From NCBI GenBank assembly GCA_027487315.1, contig JAIYDW010000043.1, positions 1 through 43,704 on the forward strand: DNA of 43,704 bases, in the 5' to 3' direction. The stretch is from Verrucomicrobiaceae bacterium (GTDB taxonomy: Bacteria; Verrucomicrobiota; Verrucomicrobiia; Verrucomicrobiales; Verrucomicrobiaceae). The notes beneath the pieces are model-generated. The model did no database searches. It saw nothing but the letters and a program-made list of their open reading frames with translations, and was not told where the DNA came from. This document shows positions 26,055-34,005 of the stretch, piece after piece (position 1 is the stretch's first letter; the number at the start of each line of letters is the position of its first letter). The position numbers and the translations under genes were made by a program.

Positions 26055-27107
26055 TTATTCAGATCGCCCCTCCACCAAATGAGATGTCGACAAGGCATCC
26101 CAGCGTTCCCGATACGGATCCGGCAGTGGCTCACGCCCCGCCTGCGCAATCGCCGCATCAATCAGTTTTCGTCCCTCTTGCTCCCAACCCCGCACCACCT
26201 CGGCACTCGCCAACCCCCGCGCCGCCAACGTCTTCTCAGCCACCATCAAACAATCCTGCCCCAAATGCGAAAACCGCGCCTCCTCCGGCACATACGACGC
26301 ATCATCATGCTCCCCGTGCCCCCCCAGCCGCAACATCCGCCCCACCACCATCTGCGGACCACCCCCACTCCTCGCCGCCGCCACCGCCGCACGAAACCCC
26401 TTCAAGCACGATGCCAAATCCGTCCCTGTCACCGACCACCCCTGCACCCCGTAACCCTCCGCCCGCGACAACAAATCCTCACACGCAAACTGCCGGCTGT
26501 TCGGTGTCGAATACGCAAACTGATTGTTCGCCACACTCACAATCAACGGCAGCTTCTCCACCGCCGCCAAATTCATCCCCTCATGAAACGCCCCGGTCGA
26601 CGTCCCCCCATCCCCAATCGACGTCGCCCCCACCGTGTCCCCCAAGCTCCCCCTCAACCGCCGCGCAAACAACACCCCCGTCACCACCGACACCAGCGCT
26701 CCCAGGTGACTGATCATCGCCAGCATCCCCTCCTTCGGCCGACCCCGGTGAATGTTCCCATCCCGACCCCTCATCGGCCCCGTCGCTGTTCCCAAATACG
26801 TCCGAAAACAATCCAGCAACGGCTCCCCAAAAGCAATCCTCCCCGCCTGATCCCGAATCAACGGCCCATACACATCCTTTCCCTCCACCAACTGCACCCC
26901 CAACGCCGCACTAAACGCCTCCTGCCCCTTCCCAAGATAAACACCACCCACAATTCGTCCCCCAGATCGATACAAACTCCCCAGCTTCTCCTCCACCTGC
27001 CGCGACAACTGCATGCAACGAAACGCCGCCACAAACTGACCTCCAAACTCAGGGGTCCAGTCAGCGTCATCGACCTCAATAATTGGGGCTGAAGGGAAGG
27101 TGGGCAC
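26055..27107 (-). CDS. 2-oxoacid dehydrogenase E1 component, alpha subunit
   Basis: A 350-residue E1-alpha that starts with a GTG at 27107. The thiamine diphosphate motif is intact: GDGGTSTGAF (165-174) to the NN pair at 194-195. GRDGNIHRG and the phosphorylation-loop-like segment (HGEHDDASYVP) match the family; the latter resembles branched-chain 2-oxoacid dehydrogenases, though acetoin- or pyruvate-type complexes remain possible. It is the first gene of the minus-strand operon, and its promoter must lie in the 27.1-27.5 kb gap. Confidence 0.92.
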   Translation of the reverse strand: MPTFPSAPIIEVDDADWTPEFGGQFVAAFRCMQLSRQVEEKLGSLYRSGGRIVGGVYLGKGQEAFSAALGVQLVEGKDVYGPLIRDQAGRIAFGEPLLDCFRTYLGTATGPMRGRDGNIHRGRPKEGMLAMISHLGALVSVVTGVLFARRLRGSLGDTVGATSIGDGGTSTGAFHEGMNLAAVEKLPLIVSVANNQFAYSTPNSRQFACEDLLSRAEGYGVQGWSVTGTDLASCLKGFRAAVAAARSGGGPQMVVGRMLRLGGHGEHDDASYVPEEARFSHLGQDCLMVAEKTLAARGLASAEVVRGWEQEGRKLIDAAIAQAGREPLPDPYRERWDALSTSHLVEGRSE

Positions 27108-27549
27108 AGCGCGGAGTCAGGATAGAGCGGCAGGAAACGCGCTTCAACTCTGAAACGCATCAACCACCGCTCAAAACGCTGTCACATTCTCCCAACTTTG
27201 TCCACCCCCCTTTAGCGCCTTGAAACTCTAGCAAAGCCCCAAACACTCGCGCCATCCCTGTCCTACCCAACCCGGATCCCAACATTTCATGAATCCATAA
27301 AGCGAATCCCCTGAGAGCCCACACAGGGATTCTCAACCGCCTCGGATACGGATTTCACCGATTCTACCGCAGCCGCCTTTCGTCCGCCGAACCAAAATGA
27401 GACAACTCGGAAAGAATTCAGTTGAATAAGACTTAGTGAATATTTAACATCATTAAATAATTGTGCTGGATATTTACAATTAATTCTATAGATTCTGGTA
27501 AGTAGTTCCATTTAGTGCCTCGATTGGAGTCTTTAACCCGGCATTTCTC
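27108..27549. other. 442-bp divergent intergenic region with AT-rich half
   Basis: This gap separates the dehydrogenase operon (minus) from the GTPase/ExbBD-like operon (plus). Bases ~27400-27530 are strikingly AT-rich compared with the rest of the window and include TTAACATCATTAAATAATT. A 7-bp dyad GAATCCC (27304-27310) / GGGATTC (27326-27332) is present. A 74-codon minus frame over 27287-27511 has no recognisable product. The region probably holds both promoters. Confidence 0.6.
27422..27450 (+). promoter_or_regulatory. Candidate promoter of the GTPase operon
   Basis: TTGAAT (27422-27427) and TAACAT (27445-27450) are separated by 17 bases, each matching the sigma-70 consensus at four of six positions, in the AT-rich part 100 bp before the first gene. 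Other AT-rich pairs nearby could serve equally well. Confidence 0.3.
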
Positions 27550-30519
27550 ATGAGTTTCTCCCTCCGCAGCATGTTCAATAAAAGCGAACCGCAAAATGTC
27601 GGCGCGCTTCATGCTGCTCCCCCTCTCAATGCCGCCCCAACTCACATCAACAGCCCCCAGCAGCCCCCTACCGCTATGACCCCGAGTGGATTCCCGCCTG
27701 CGCCACCTCCTTTCGGCGGCCCCCTGTTCCGAACCCTCGGCAATGATGATAGCAACAGCGAACCCCTCGCTTTCGACCCCGGTCAATCCCCCTTCTCCTC
27801 CCCTTCAGCATCCGCAAATGTCGCCCTAACCGTCGCTGACGTGCTCCCCCAAATCCCACAGGAAATGGCCCGTGCCACGGCCATCCCTCAAGACCAGCCC
27901 GTCCAGATCTCTCCTCAAATCCTTAGCCACGCCCTCTCCTCCGGCCAACTCGCCGTCCCCCTGTTCGAAGTCTATCGCGTCTGCCCCGGCATCTTCCAAA
28001 CCCCCGTCTCCCCAGACGATACCCGCATGGTCCGCTTGCCTGCAGCCAAGCTGCCAGCCCTCATTTCCGGTGCCATGCCCGCCGCTGCTCAACCCGAAGC
28101 CGCTCCAGCAAGCCCCTTCAGCTCCCTGTTTAGTGCCGCTCCCTCAACGCCATCCGCCGCACCTTCCCCTTTCCAAAGCCTCATCCAGCCCGAGCCGCCC
28201 TCCCCACCTCCCACCTTCTCCATCGCGGAACCCGCTCCATCCTCCCCCCTGGCCTCGACGATCCTCCCGCCTCGGCGCGACCCCTCACAACCCCCTGCCA
28301 GCTCGCTCCCTCCAACACCCTTCTTGGACCTCGCTGCCTCAGCCCCCGCCCCCGCAAGCCCGCCCCCCTCTCCCTTCGGCGTCATGCCAGCTCCCAGCTC
28401 TCCTTTCTCCGTCCCTTCCGCACCTCCCGCCATCCCCTCTCTGTTCAGTTCAGCCCCCGAATCTCCCTTCGCAAGCTCCCCCGCTGCCCCAGAGCCCGCC
28501 ACCTCGGCCCCTCCCTCACCTTTCGCTGCCTTCAGCGCTCCCCCCGAACCCGAAAAGGAAGCCGCACCATCCCTCCTTCAGTCCATCCCCTCAGCCGCTC
28601 CCTTCCCCGCTCCTTCCGCACCAGGACCCGGTAAACTCACCGGTGCCGCCACCGCTTCCGTCGCTGCCCTGCTCCAAGGCCAAAGCGCCGACGCCCTCGG
28701 CTTCGACCCGGGTATGGTCCCTTCCTGGATCAGTGCCCAATTCAACGGTGGCATCATCGCCGAACTCCAGGAAATGCCCGCACCCAGCCTCGATCTGGGC
28801 ACCATTGTTGACGCCATCACCGACATCGGTTTCCGCAACGTCCTGAACTCCGCCCGACGCGGACATCAAATTGACGTTTCACTCAGCCACTTCTCCCCTG
28901 CCGCTTCCACCACGATGAAACCCGCGGCCGCCGCCGCATCCCCTGCAGCAGCAGCCACCCCAACCATGGTCACCCCCATGCGGGTCACCCCTGCCGCTCC
29001 ACCCTCCGAGTCCGCCGCTCCCTCTCCTTTCGCCGTCCCAGCCGAGGCTCCTCAAACCCTCGCCAACCCCTTCACCGTCGCACCCGCCGAACCCAGCCCC
29101 AAAGCCGAGCCCCTCAACCCCTTCGCTGCGGCCCCCGAACCCCTTCCTGCCGCCGCCAATCCCTTCAGTCTGCCCGCTGAATCACCTCCAACCTCGCCAA
29201 GCCCCTTCGGCGCCGCTCCCCTCTTCACCGCCCCTCCCCAACCCGAATCCGCCCCCCCCGCCGCCCCCGTTTTCAAAGTCGAACCCGGCAACCCCTTCGC
29301 CAACGTCCCCGAGGCCCCCGCTCCAGCTGCCTCTTTCATCACTCCTGCTCCTCCACCAGAACCCGCCTCCCCTCCACCTGCCCTCTTCACCGAAGCCGCA
29401 CCGCCTGCTGCCGCCCCAACCCCAATCCAACCCAAGGTCGACATCAGCAGCTTGTTCGCAGCCGAAGCCGCACCCGCTCCCACCCCGGCCGCCGCACCGA
29501 CCGAAGCGCCAACCCAACCACCCGCTTCACCCCTCCCCGCCTCCTTCTCCTTCAGTGCCAAAGCCTTCGATCCCTTCGCTCCCACTGATTCAACCCCCTC
29601 CGTCGGCGGCTTCAGCAGCTTCGACCTCCTCGGTGGTGCCCCCACCACCCCCGAACCCATCGCCAAATCGGAACCCGCCCCTGCGCCAGTCGTGGAGGAG
29701 CCCAAAACGCTCCCCCCACAAACCGTCGCCCAGCCAGAACCCGCCCCAACCCCCGAGCCTGAACCGGTCGCTCCCCCCAAGACCCCTCGCTTCATCATCG
29801 ATCCCGAACCCGAAGTCGAATCGGAGACCGCCATCGTTCCAGAAATCCCCGTCGTCCTGGAACAACCCGAACCCGAACCTTTCGTAGCCAAAAAAACCAC
29901 CTCTTGGCCCGATATTGACCCGATCCCAACTCCCAAGCCCGAACCCATTCAGGCACCCCTCTTCGTGGATCGCACACCCCCCGTTTCCAAAGCCCCCGCC
30001 CTCGACTTCAGCCCCCCAGAAAAAACACCCCTCTCATCTGCCATGCCCACTCTCGCCCCAGCCCCGCGTGGCATCGCGCCCGCCAAATCCTCCCTCGGTC
30101 TCTCCGCTATGAATAGCTCAGGAGAAGAACAACTCCTCCTCCGCGCTCTCCTCGACTCCGATGAAGACCTCTCTCTCGAGCGCGTCATCGAAATGTCCAG
30201 CAACCTGCCCGGCATCTCCGCCTGCGCCCTCGTTCGCGGCAATGAAGTCATCGCCGGCAGCTCCACCAAAGGCTCCGATGCCAAGGCCTTCCTCGCTCAA
30301 GCTGCCGAAGTCGCCAAAAGCCTCCGCACTCTTGCTCCCCTCATCGGTATCTCCGACGCCGAAACCTTCACTCTCAATACCGACAGCCGCCTGATCACTC
30401 TCTGCTTCCCGGGCGAAGTCACCCTAGCTCTCCTTCACGACCGCGAACCCACCCTCGGCCTGCGCGACAAGCTCACCCTCATCGCGCGCCAACTGGATAG
30501 CATGGTCAGCAAACGCTGA
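27550..30519 (+). CDS. Very long Pro/Ala-rich roadblock/LC7-domain protein
   Basis: A 989-residue cytosolic protein with no signal peptide. Most of it (about 175-360 and 450-850) is low-complexity Pro/Ala/Ser. Thirteen SPF or NPF tripeptides are scattered over residues ~80-600. Two folded islands are visible: ~91-172 (VALTVADVLPQIP to VRLPAAKLPALI) and ~361-445 (GKLTGAATASV to RRGHQIDVSL); I recall similar Leu/Pro-patterned units next to roadblock domains in related bacteria, but cannot name them. Residues ~855-985 form a roadblock/LC7 domain (LERVIEMSSNLPGISACALV, then LGLRDKLTLIARQLDSM). Roadblock proteins bind and regulate small GTPases, and an MglA-like GTPase gene follows 28 bp downstream. 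It may be a long scaffold that recruits the GTPase. Confidence 0.85.
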   Translation: MSFSLRSMFNKSEPQNVGALHAAPPLNAAPTHINSPQQPPTAMTPSGFPPAPPPFGGPLFRTLGNDDSNSEPLAFDPGQSPFSSPSASANVALTVADVLPQIPQEMARATAIPQDQPVQISPQILSHALSSGQLAVPLFEVYRVCPGIFQTPVSPDDTRMVRLPAAKLPALISGAMPAAAQPEAAPASPFSSLFSAAPSTPSAAPSPFQSLIQPEPPSPPPTFSIAEPAPSSPLASTILPPRRDPSQPPASSLPPTPFLDLAASAPAPASPPPSPFGVMPAPSSPFSVPSAPPAIPSLFSSAPESPFASSPAAPEPATSAPPSPFAAFSAPPEPEKEAAPSLLQSIPSAAPFPAPSAPGPGKLTGAATASVAALLQGQSADALGFDPGMVPSWISAQFNGGIIAELQEMPAPSLDLGTIVDAITDIGFRNVLNSARRGHQIDVSLSHFSPAASTTMKPAAAAASPAAAATPTMVTPMRVTPAAPPSESAAPSPFAVPAEAPQTLANPFTVAPAEPSPKAEPLNPFAAAPEPLPAAANPFSLPAESPPTSPSPFGAAPLFTAPPQPESAPPAAPVFKVEPGNPFANVPEAPAPAASFITPAPPPEPASPPPALFTEAAPPAAAPTPIQPKVDISSLFAAEAAPAPTPAAAPTEAPTQPPASPLPASFSFSAKAFDPFAPTDSTPSVGGFSSFDLLGGAPTTPEPIAKSEPAPAPVVEEPKTLPPQTVAQPEPAPTPEPEPVAPPKTPRFIIDPEPEVESETAIVPEIPVVLEQPEPEPFVAKKTTSWPDIDPIPTPKPEPIQAPLFVDRTPPVSKAPALDFSPPEKTPLSSAMPTLAPAPRGIAPAKSSLGLSAMNSSGEEQLLLRALLDSDEDLSLERVIEMSSNLPGISACALVRGNEVIAGSSTKGSDAKAFLAQAAEVAKSLRTLAPLIGISDAETFTLNTDSRLITLCFPGEVTLALLHDREPTLGLRDKLTLIARQLDSMVSKR

Positions 30520-30547
30520 TCCCCGCCCAACCCTCTCTCATCCCGCA

Positions 30548-31210
30548 ATGCCTTCCGTCCAACCAGAAGAAAAGACGGTCAGTTTCAAAATCGTCTATTG
30601 CGGCACCCCGCTCAGCGGCAAAACCACCAACCTCCGCTGCATCCACTCCCGCCTCGACCCCTCCGGTCGCGGCGACCTCGTCGCCCTCTCCACCCACCGC
30701 GACCGCACCCTCTTCTTCGACTTTCTCGCCCTCGAAACCGCCGCCATCCCCGGCTACAAAATCAGTTTCCACCTCTACACCGTCCCCGGCCAGATCATCT
30801 ACAACGCCACCATGCAACTCGTCCTGCACCAGGCCGATGGCGTTGTTTTTGTCGCCGATTCCCAACTCGATCGCCAGCGCGACAACCTCCAAGCCATGCA
30901 AAACCTGGAGGCCAATCTCCGCCTCAATGGCCGCTCCATCGACTCCATCCCCCTCGTCCTCCAATACAACAAACGCGACCTCTCCAATCTCGCACCCGTC
31001 GAATACATGGAGTTCCTCCTCAACAATCGCGCCCAACGCTGCCCCAGCTTCGCTGCCGACGCCCTCAGCGGAAAAAACGTCCTCACCACCCTGAACGCCA
31101 TCTCCACCGCCGTCCTCCAGCGCTTCCAAAGTCGGCTCACCCCTCAAACCGACGCCGCCTCCCACTCGCCTTCCCCTCCCGTCTCCCCGGCCCAGCCCGC
31201 AATGGCCTAA
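30548..31210 (+). CDS. MglA-like small GTPase
   Basis: A 220-residue Ras-like GTPase. The P-loop is GTPLSGKTT (19-27). The usual DxxG is replaced by TVPGQ (78-82), within the segment FHLYTVPGQIIYNA that is the hallmark of MglA. ADGVVFVADSQ and the base-recognition motif NKRD (141-144) follow. MglA of Myxococcus is a polarity switch whose GTPase activity is stimulated by the roadblock protein MglB. Here a roadblock-domain gene precedes it and a roadblock-like gene follows after 5 bp, so the same type of control is likely. The last ~25 residues are a Pro/Ser-rich tail not found in short MglA proteins. Confidence 0.92.
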   Translation: MPSVQPEEKTVSFKIVYCGTPLSGKTTNLRCIHSRLDPSGRGDLVALSTHRDRTLFFDFLALETAAIPGYKISFHLYTVPGQIIYNATMQLVLHQADGVVFVADSQLDRQRDNLQAMQNLEANLRLNGRSIDSIPLVLQYNKRDLSNLAPVEYMEFLLNNRAQRCPSFAADALSGKNVLTTLNAISTAVLQRFQSRLTPQTDAASHSPSPPVSPAQPAMA

Positions 31211-31215
31211 CCCCC

Positions 31216-31719
31216 ATGTCCTCCTCCCCCCATCCAGCCATCATGGCCTCCCTCCGCCAGCTGGCCGCCCAATCAGGCGTCCTCTGGTCCGGCCTCCTGG
31301 ATCGCTCGAACGCCACCCTCCTCGCCTTCCTCCCCGACGGCTCCTTCCGTCCCTCCACACCCGCTGACAGCGTCTTGATCGACGCCATCATCACCGCCTC
31401 CTCCGCACTCTCCGACCGAATCGGACTCGACACCCCCACCGACTTCGAGCACCGCTCCTCCAATGGCGGCCTGCTCATCCACGCCCCGAACGCCTCCAAA
31501 GCCCTCGTCCTCTGCCACGGCCCAGCCGCTCCCCTCCCCCTGCTGCGCCTGGCCCTCCGTGACTGCGCCAGACTCCTCCCCGCCCCAGCTTCTCCCCCCT
31601 CCCAGCCTTGGCAACCCGCCCCACCCACCTGGGCAGACTCGGCCCCCCCACTCACTCGCCCCCAAGCCCTGGCCGCCTCCGGCCAATCCGAGGTTTACAA
31701 TCCCTTCACTTCGGCCTAA
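31216..31719 (+). CDS. Roadblock-like small protein (candidate MglB-type partner)
   Basis: A 167-residue protein from the ATG at 31216. The first ~120 residues have the alpha-beta-beta-alpha-beta order of a roadblock/LC7 domain: a helix (ASLRQLAAQSG), a strand pair (GVLWSGLLDRSNATLLAFLPDG), a helix (LIDAIITASSALSDRIG), then strands GGLLIHAP and KALVLCHG and a final helix (LLRLALRDCARLL). Similarity is by pattern only. A Pro-rich tail ends in EVYNPFTSA, with the same NPF tripeptide that recurs in the 989-residue protein. Located between the GTPase and ExbB-like genes, it is a candidate GTPase regulator or adaptor. Confidence 0.6.
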   Translation: MSSSPHPAIMASLRQLAAQSGVLWSGLLDRSNATLLAFLPDGSFRPSTPADSVLIDAIITASSALSDRIGLDTPTDFEHRSSNGGLLIHAPNASKALVLCHGPAAPLPLLRLALRDCARLLPAPASPPSQPWQPAPPTWADSAPPLTRPQALAASGQSEVYNPFTSA

Positions 31720-31791
31720 AACTTGCTTATCTGAACGTTCCGTCACACACCATTCCCTCCAACCCCTCATTGTCATCTCCCCTACGAGACC

Positions 31792-32490
31792 ATGATTGAT
31801 CTGATTTCCAAAGGCGGCCCGCTCGTCTGGCTACTCCTGGGTTGCCTCACCTTCTCCGGGGCCATTTTCCTCGAACGCCTCGCCTACTACCACCGCGCCA
31901 GCATGAACGTTGGCGAGTTTCTCGGCGGCCTCGGTGGCCTCATCCGTCGCAAAAACTTCGCCGAAGCCCTCCAGGAATGCATCGCCACCCGCGTCCCCGC
32001 CGGTCGCGTCATCCACGCCGCCCTCCTCCGTCACAACGTCCCCCGGGAACAACTCAAAGAAATCGTCCAGGAGGCCGGCCAGCTCGAAGTCCCCCGTCTC
32101 GAACGCTTCCTCAGCATCCTCAACGCCATCGCCCACAGCGCCCCCCTCCTCGGCCTCCTCGGCACCATGGTCGGCCTGCTCGACAGCTTCACCAACCTCT
32201 CCGCCGCCCAAGGCATCGCCAGCACCTCCGAAGTCGCTCGCGGCCTGTACCAGAGCCTCGTCACCGCCGCCCTCGGCATCGTCGTCGCCGTCCCCTCCTA
32301 CCTCGCCTACGCCTTCCTCACCGCCAAAGTCCGCTCCATCATGCATGAACTCGAGCGCGCCGGCATTGAAATCGTCAACCTCATCGTCGACGCCCGCAAC
32401 AACGACAACATCGTCGAGTTCCCCAAAGACTCCGAACTCGGTCCCGTTCGTCTCGAACTCACTTCACGCTCGCGCTCCGGTAAAAAATAG
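31792..32490 (+). CDS. MotA/TolQ/ExbB-family membrane protein
   Basis: A 232-residue protein with the ExbB/TolQ plan: a first membrane segment at ~10-28 (GPLVWLLLGCLTFSGAIFLE), a cytosolic domain (~30-110), and two more segments at ~115-132 (APLLGLLGTMVGLLDSF) and ~155-178. Thr125 in GLLGTMVG matches E. coli ExbB Thr148. In the third segment, SLVTAALGIVVAVP has Ala159 where E. coli ExbB has Thr181, a residue that faces the ExbD aspartate. It is followed 68 bp later by an ExbD-like gene. Probably forms an inner-membrane pentamer; whether it conducts protons is doubtful. Confidence 0.88.
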   Translation: MIDLISKGGPLVWLLLGCLTFSGAIFLERLAYYHRASMNVGEFLGGLGGLIRRKNFAEALQECIATRVPAGRVIHAALLRHNVPREQLKEIVQEAGQLEVPRLERFLSILNAIAHSAPLLGLLGTMVGLLDSFTNLSAAQGIASTSEVARGLYQSLVTAALGIVVAVPSYLAYAFLTAKVRSIMHELERAGIEIVNLIVDARNNDNIVEFPKDSELGPVRLELTSRSRSGKK

Positions 32491-32558
32491 GCCATCCTGC
32501 CCCACTGAGTTCCCTCCGGTCTCCACCCCTTAGCCGGAATCTCCCCTCGGCCCAGCGC

Positions 32559-32975
32559 ATGAAGCTTGAAAGTCACCTGCCGCGCCAGAGCCCCTGGCTC
32601 TACATCGCCCCCCTGCTCACAGCCATCCTGCTGCTGCTCATCTACTTCCTGCTCAGCTCCGGCTTCATCACCCAGTCCGGCATCAGCCTCCACCTCCCCG
32701 AATCCCCCGCCCGCCTCGCCGGATTCGAAAGCGCCCATGTCGTCACCCTCGCCCCCGGCAGTCCCGTTCGCATCTTCTTCAATGGCACCCCCGTCACCCG
32801 CCAGGAGCTCGCCGCCAGCCTCGCCTCCCAGGAGCAAACCACCCGCCGCGCCCTCATCCATGCCGATCGCCTTGTGCCCTTCGGCCATGTCATGGAGATC
32901 AGCCAAATCATCTTGAACGAGAACTACGACGTCGCTTACGCCACCACCCCGCCACCCACCGGCACCGCTCCATGA
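32559..32975 (+). CDS. ExbD/TolR-like protein lacking the membrane aspartate
   Basis: A 138-residue protein with one N-terminal membrane segment (~13-36) and a periplasmic domain, the ExbD/TolR plan. Aligning its APLLTAILLLLIYFLL with E. coli ExbD TPFIDVMLVLLIIFMV places Thr21 exactly at the essential proton-carrying Asp25. No other Asp or Glu lies in the segment. The periplasmic part keeps the SLHLPES turn after the membrane segment and the ALIHADRLVPFGHVMEI region that corresponds to the ExbD swapped-dimer domain. It overlaps the TonB-like gene by ATGA. Confidence 0.85.
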   Translation: MKLESHLPRQSPWLYIAPLLTAILLLLIYFLLSSGFITQSGISLHLPESPARLAGFESAHVVTLAPGSPVRIFFNGTPVTRQELAASLASQEQTTRRALIHADRLVPFGHVMEISQIILNENYDVAYATTPPPTGTAP

Positions 32976-33751
32976 ACCCCGAGTCTCCCAGTGGCACCGC
33001 CCTCACCTTCCCCTGGGGAGATCGCCCCCGCTCGATCTGGCGCCTCCTGCCCTACACCCTCATCTGCGCCGCCGCCCTCACCTCCCTCGCCTTCATCTTC
33101 AAATCCAAAACCCCCGCTCCCACTCCCACCCACAGCATCTCCCAATCCATCCTCCTTCTCGACCCCGCCAACCCCATCAACCAAACCGTCCTCAGCCACG
33201 CTCAGGACAAAAGCCTCCTCGTCCTGTCACCGGATCCCATCGACGAATCCATCGCCCGTCATCCCCTTCTCCCTGTCTTCAAACCCAGCTTCAGCCACTT
33301 CCAAGTCCGCCTCAAAGAACCCTACGTCAGCAGCCCCCCCACCCAGCAGGTCCGACTCTTCCAGCCCAGTGATCTCGCCCTCCCTCCCGCCTCCCGCACC
33401 CTGCCCGAGGGCGCCCCACCCACCGCCGCCTCCACTCGCGCCGGTGCCAAACCCTGGCAGCTCGTCGCTCAGTTCCAAGGCCCCATCGCCTCCCGCACCG
33501 TCCGCACCCCTCCCAATTTGACCGCCATGCGCCCAAAAGATCTCGCCAGACTCCGCTTCCAAATCGCCGTCAAACCAGACGGCCGCACCCTCCTCGTCCT
33601 CCCCATCAGCTCCGCCACCGAAGACCGCGAATTCCTTCCCGCTCTCCAATCCGCCCTCTCCGCCACCCGCTTCGAGCCCAAACCCGGCTCGTCAAACGAG
33701 TGGGGCCAAATCTCCTTCGCCTGGACCATCGCCCCCGCTTCATCCCCATGA
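32972..33751 (+). CDS. TonB-like trans-envelope protein
   Basis: A 259-residue protein with a cytosolic N-terminus (1-22), one membrane segment (~24-43), an extended Pro-rich periplasmic stretch (~45-180) and a C-terminal ~60-residue domain (RFQIAVKPDGRTLLVLP to GQISFAWTI) with the beta-alpha-beta pattern of TonB C-terminal domains. The ends of the gene overlap both neighbours by ATGA. It is probably the element that reaches across the periplasm from the ExbB/ExbD-like complex. Sequence similarity to TonB is weak and rests on topology and context. Confidence 0.68.
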   Translation: MNPESPSGTALTFPWGDRPRSIWRLLPYTLICAAALTSLAFIFKSKTPAPTPTHSISQSILLLDPANPINQTVLSHAQDKSLLVLSPDPIDESIARHPLLPVFKPSFSHFQVRLKEPYVSSPPTQQVRLFQPSDLALPPASRTLPEGAPPTAASTRAGAKPWQLVAQFQGPIASRTVRTPPNLTAMRPKDLARLRFQIAVKPDGRTLLVLPISSATEDREFLPALQSALSATRFEPKPGSSNEWGQISFAWTIAPASSP

Positions 33752-33990
33752 TCAGCATCACGCTCTCCCAGCTCCTGTTGATCCTCATGATCCCAGGCCT
33801 CATCTCCATCGGCCTCTGGTGGTTGGGCACCGTCTGGAAAGAACACCGCCAAAGCCTCACCCTCAGGCAATCCACCCTCCGCTGTCGCATCTGTGGCTGC
33901 GCCTACCCCGCACCCGAAGAACCCAACGCCATCAGCCAATGCCCCTCGTGCAAAAGCTCAAACCTCAATGAGCCGCAAAGGCTCATCTAG
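33748..33990 (+). CDS. Small membrane-anchored zinc-ribbon protein
   Basis: An 80-residue protein from the ATG at 33748, which overlaps the upstream stop (ATGA). An N-terminal membrane segment (~5-27) is followed by a basic stretch and a zinc ribbon with CRIC (Cys46, Cys49) and CPSC (Cys65, Cys68). The ribbon should lie in the cytosol or periplasm depending on orientation; the positive residues after the segment favour the cytosol. It closes the operon. The Myxococcus gliding protein GltJ also carries a cytosolic zinc ribbon that contacts MglA, so a GTPase-docking role is possible. Confidence 0.72.
   Translation: MISITLSQLLLILMIPGLISIGLWWLGTVWKEHRQSLTLRQSTLRCRICGCAYPAPEEPNAISQCPSCKSSNLNEPQRLI
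33968..33986 (+). terminator. Hairpin inside the last codons of the operon
   Basis: ATGAGCC (33968-33974) and GGCTCAT (33980-33986) pair perfectly around GCAAA, just before the TAG stop at 33988. A short T-run follows after ten bases (GTGTTTAAAAAC). It may end the GTPase/ExbBD-like transcript. Confidence 0.4.
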
Positions 33991-34005
33991 GGCGTGTTTA
34001 AAAAC

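Noticed and set aside
27304-27332. Terminator in the divergent gap
   Set aside because: The 7-bp stem has a 15-base loop, no T-run, and lies between divergent genes where no terminator is needed.
27287-27511. 74-codon minus-strand frame in the AT-rich gap
   Set aside because: No recognisable family, low-quality start, and it spans the likely promoters. Only conservation in relatives would revive it.
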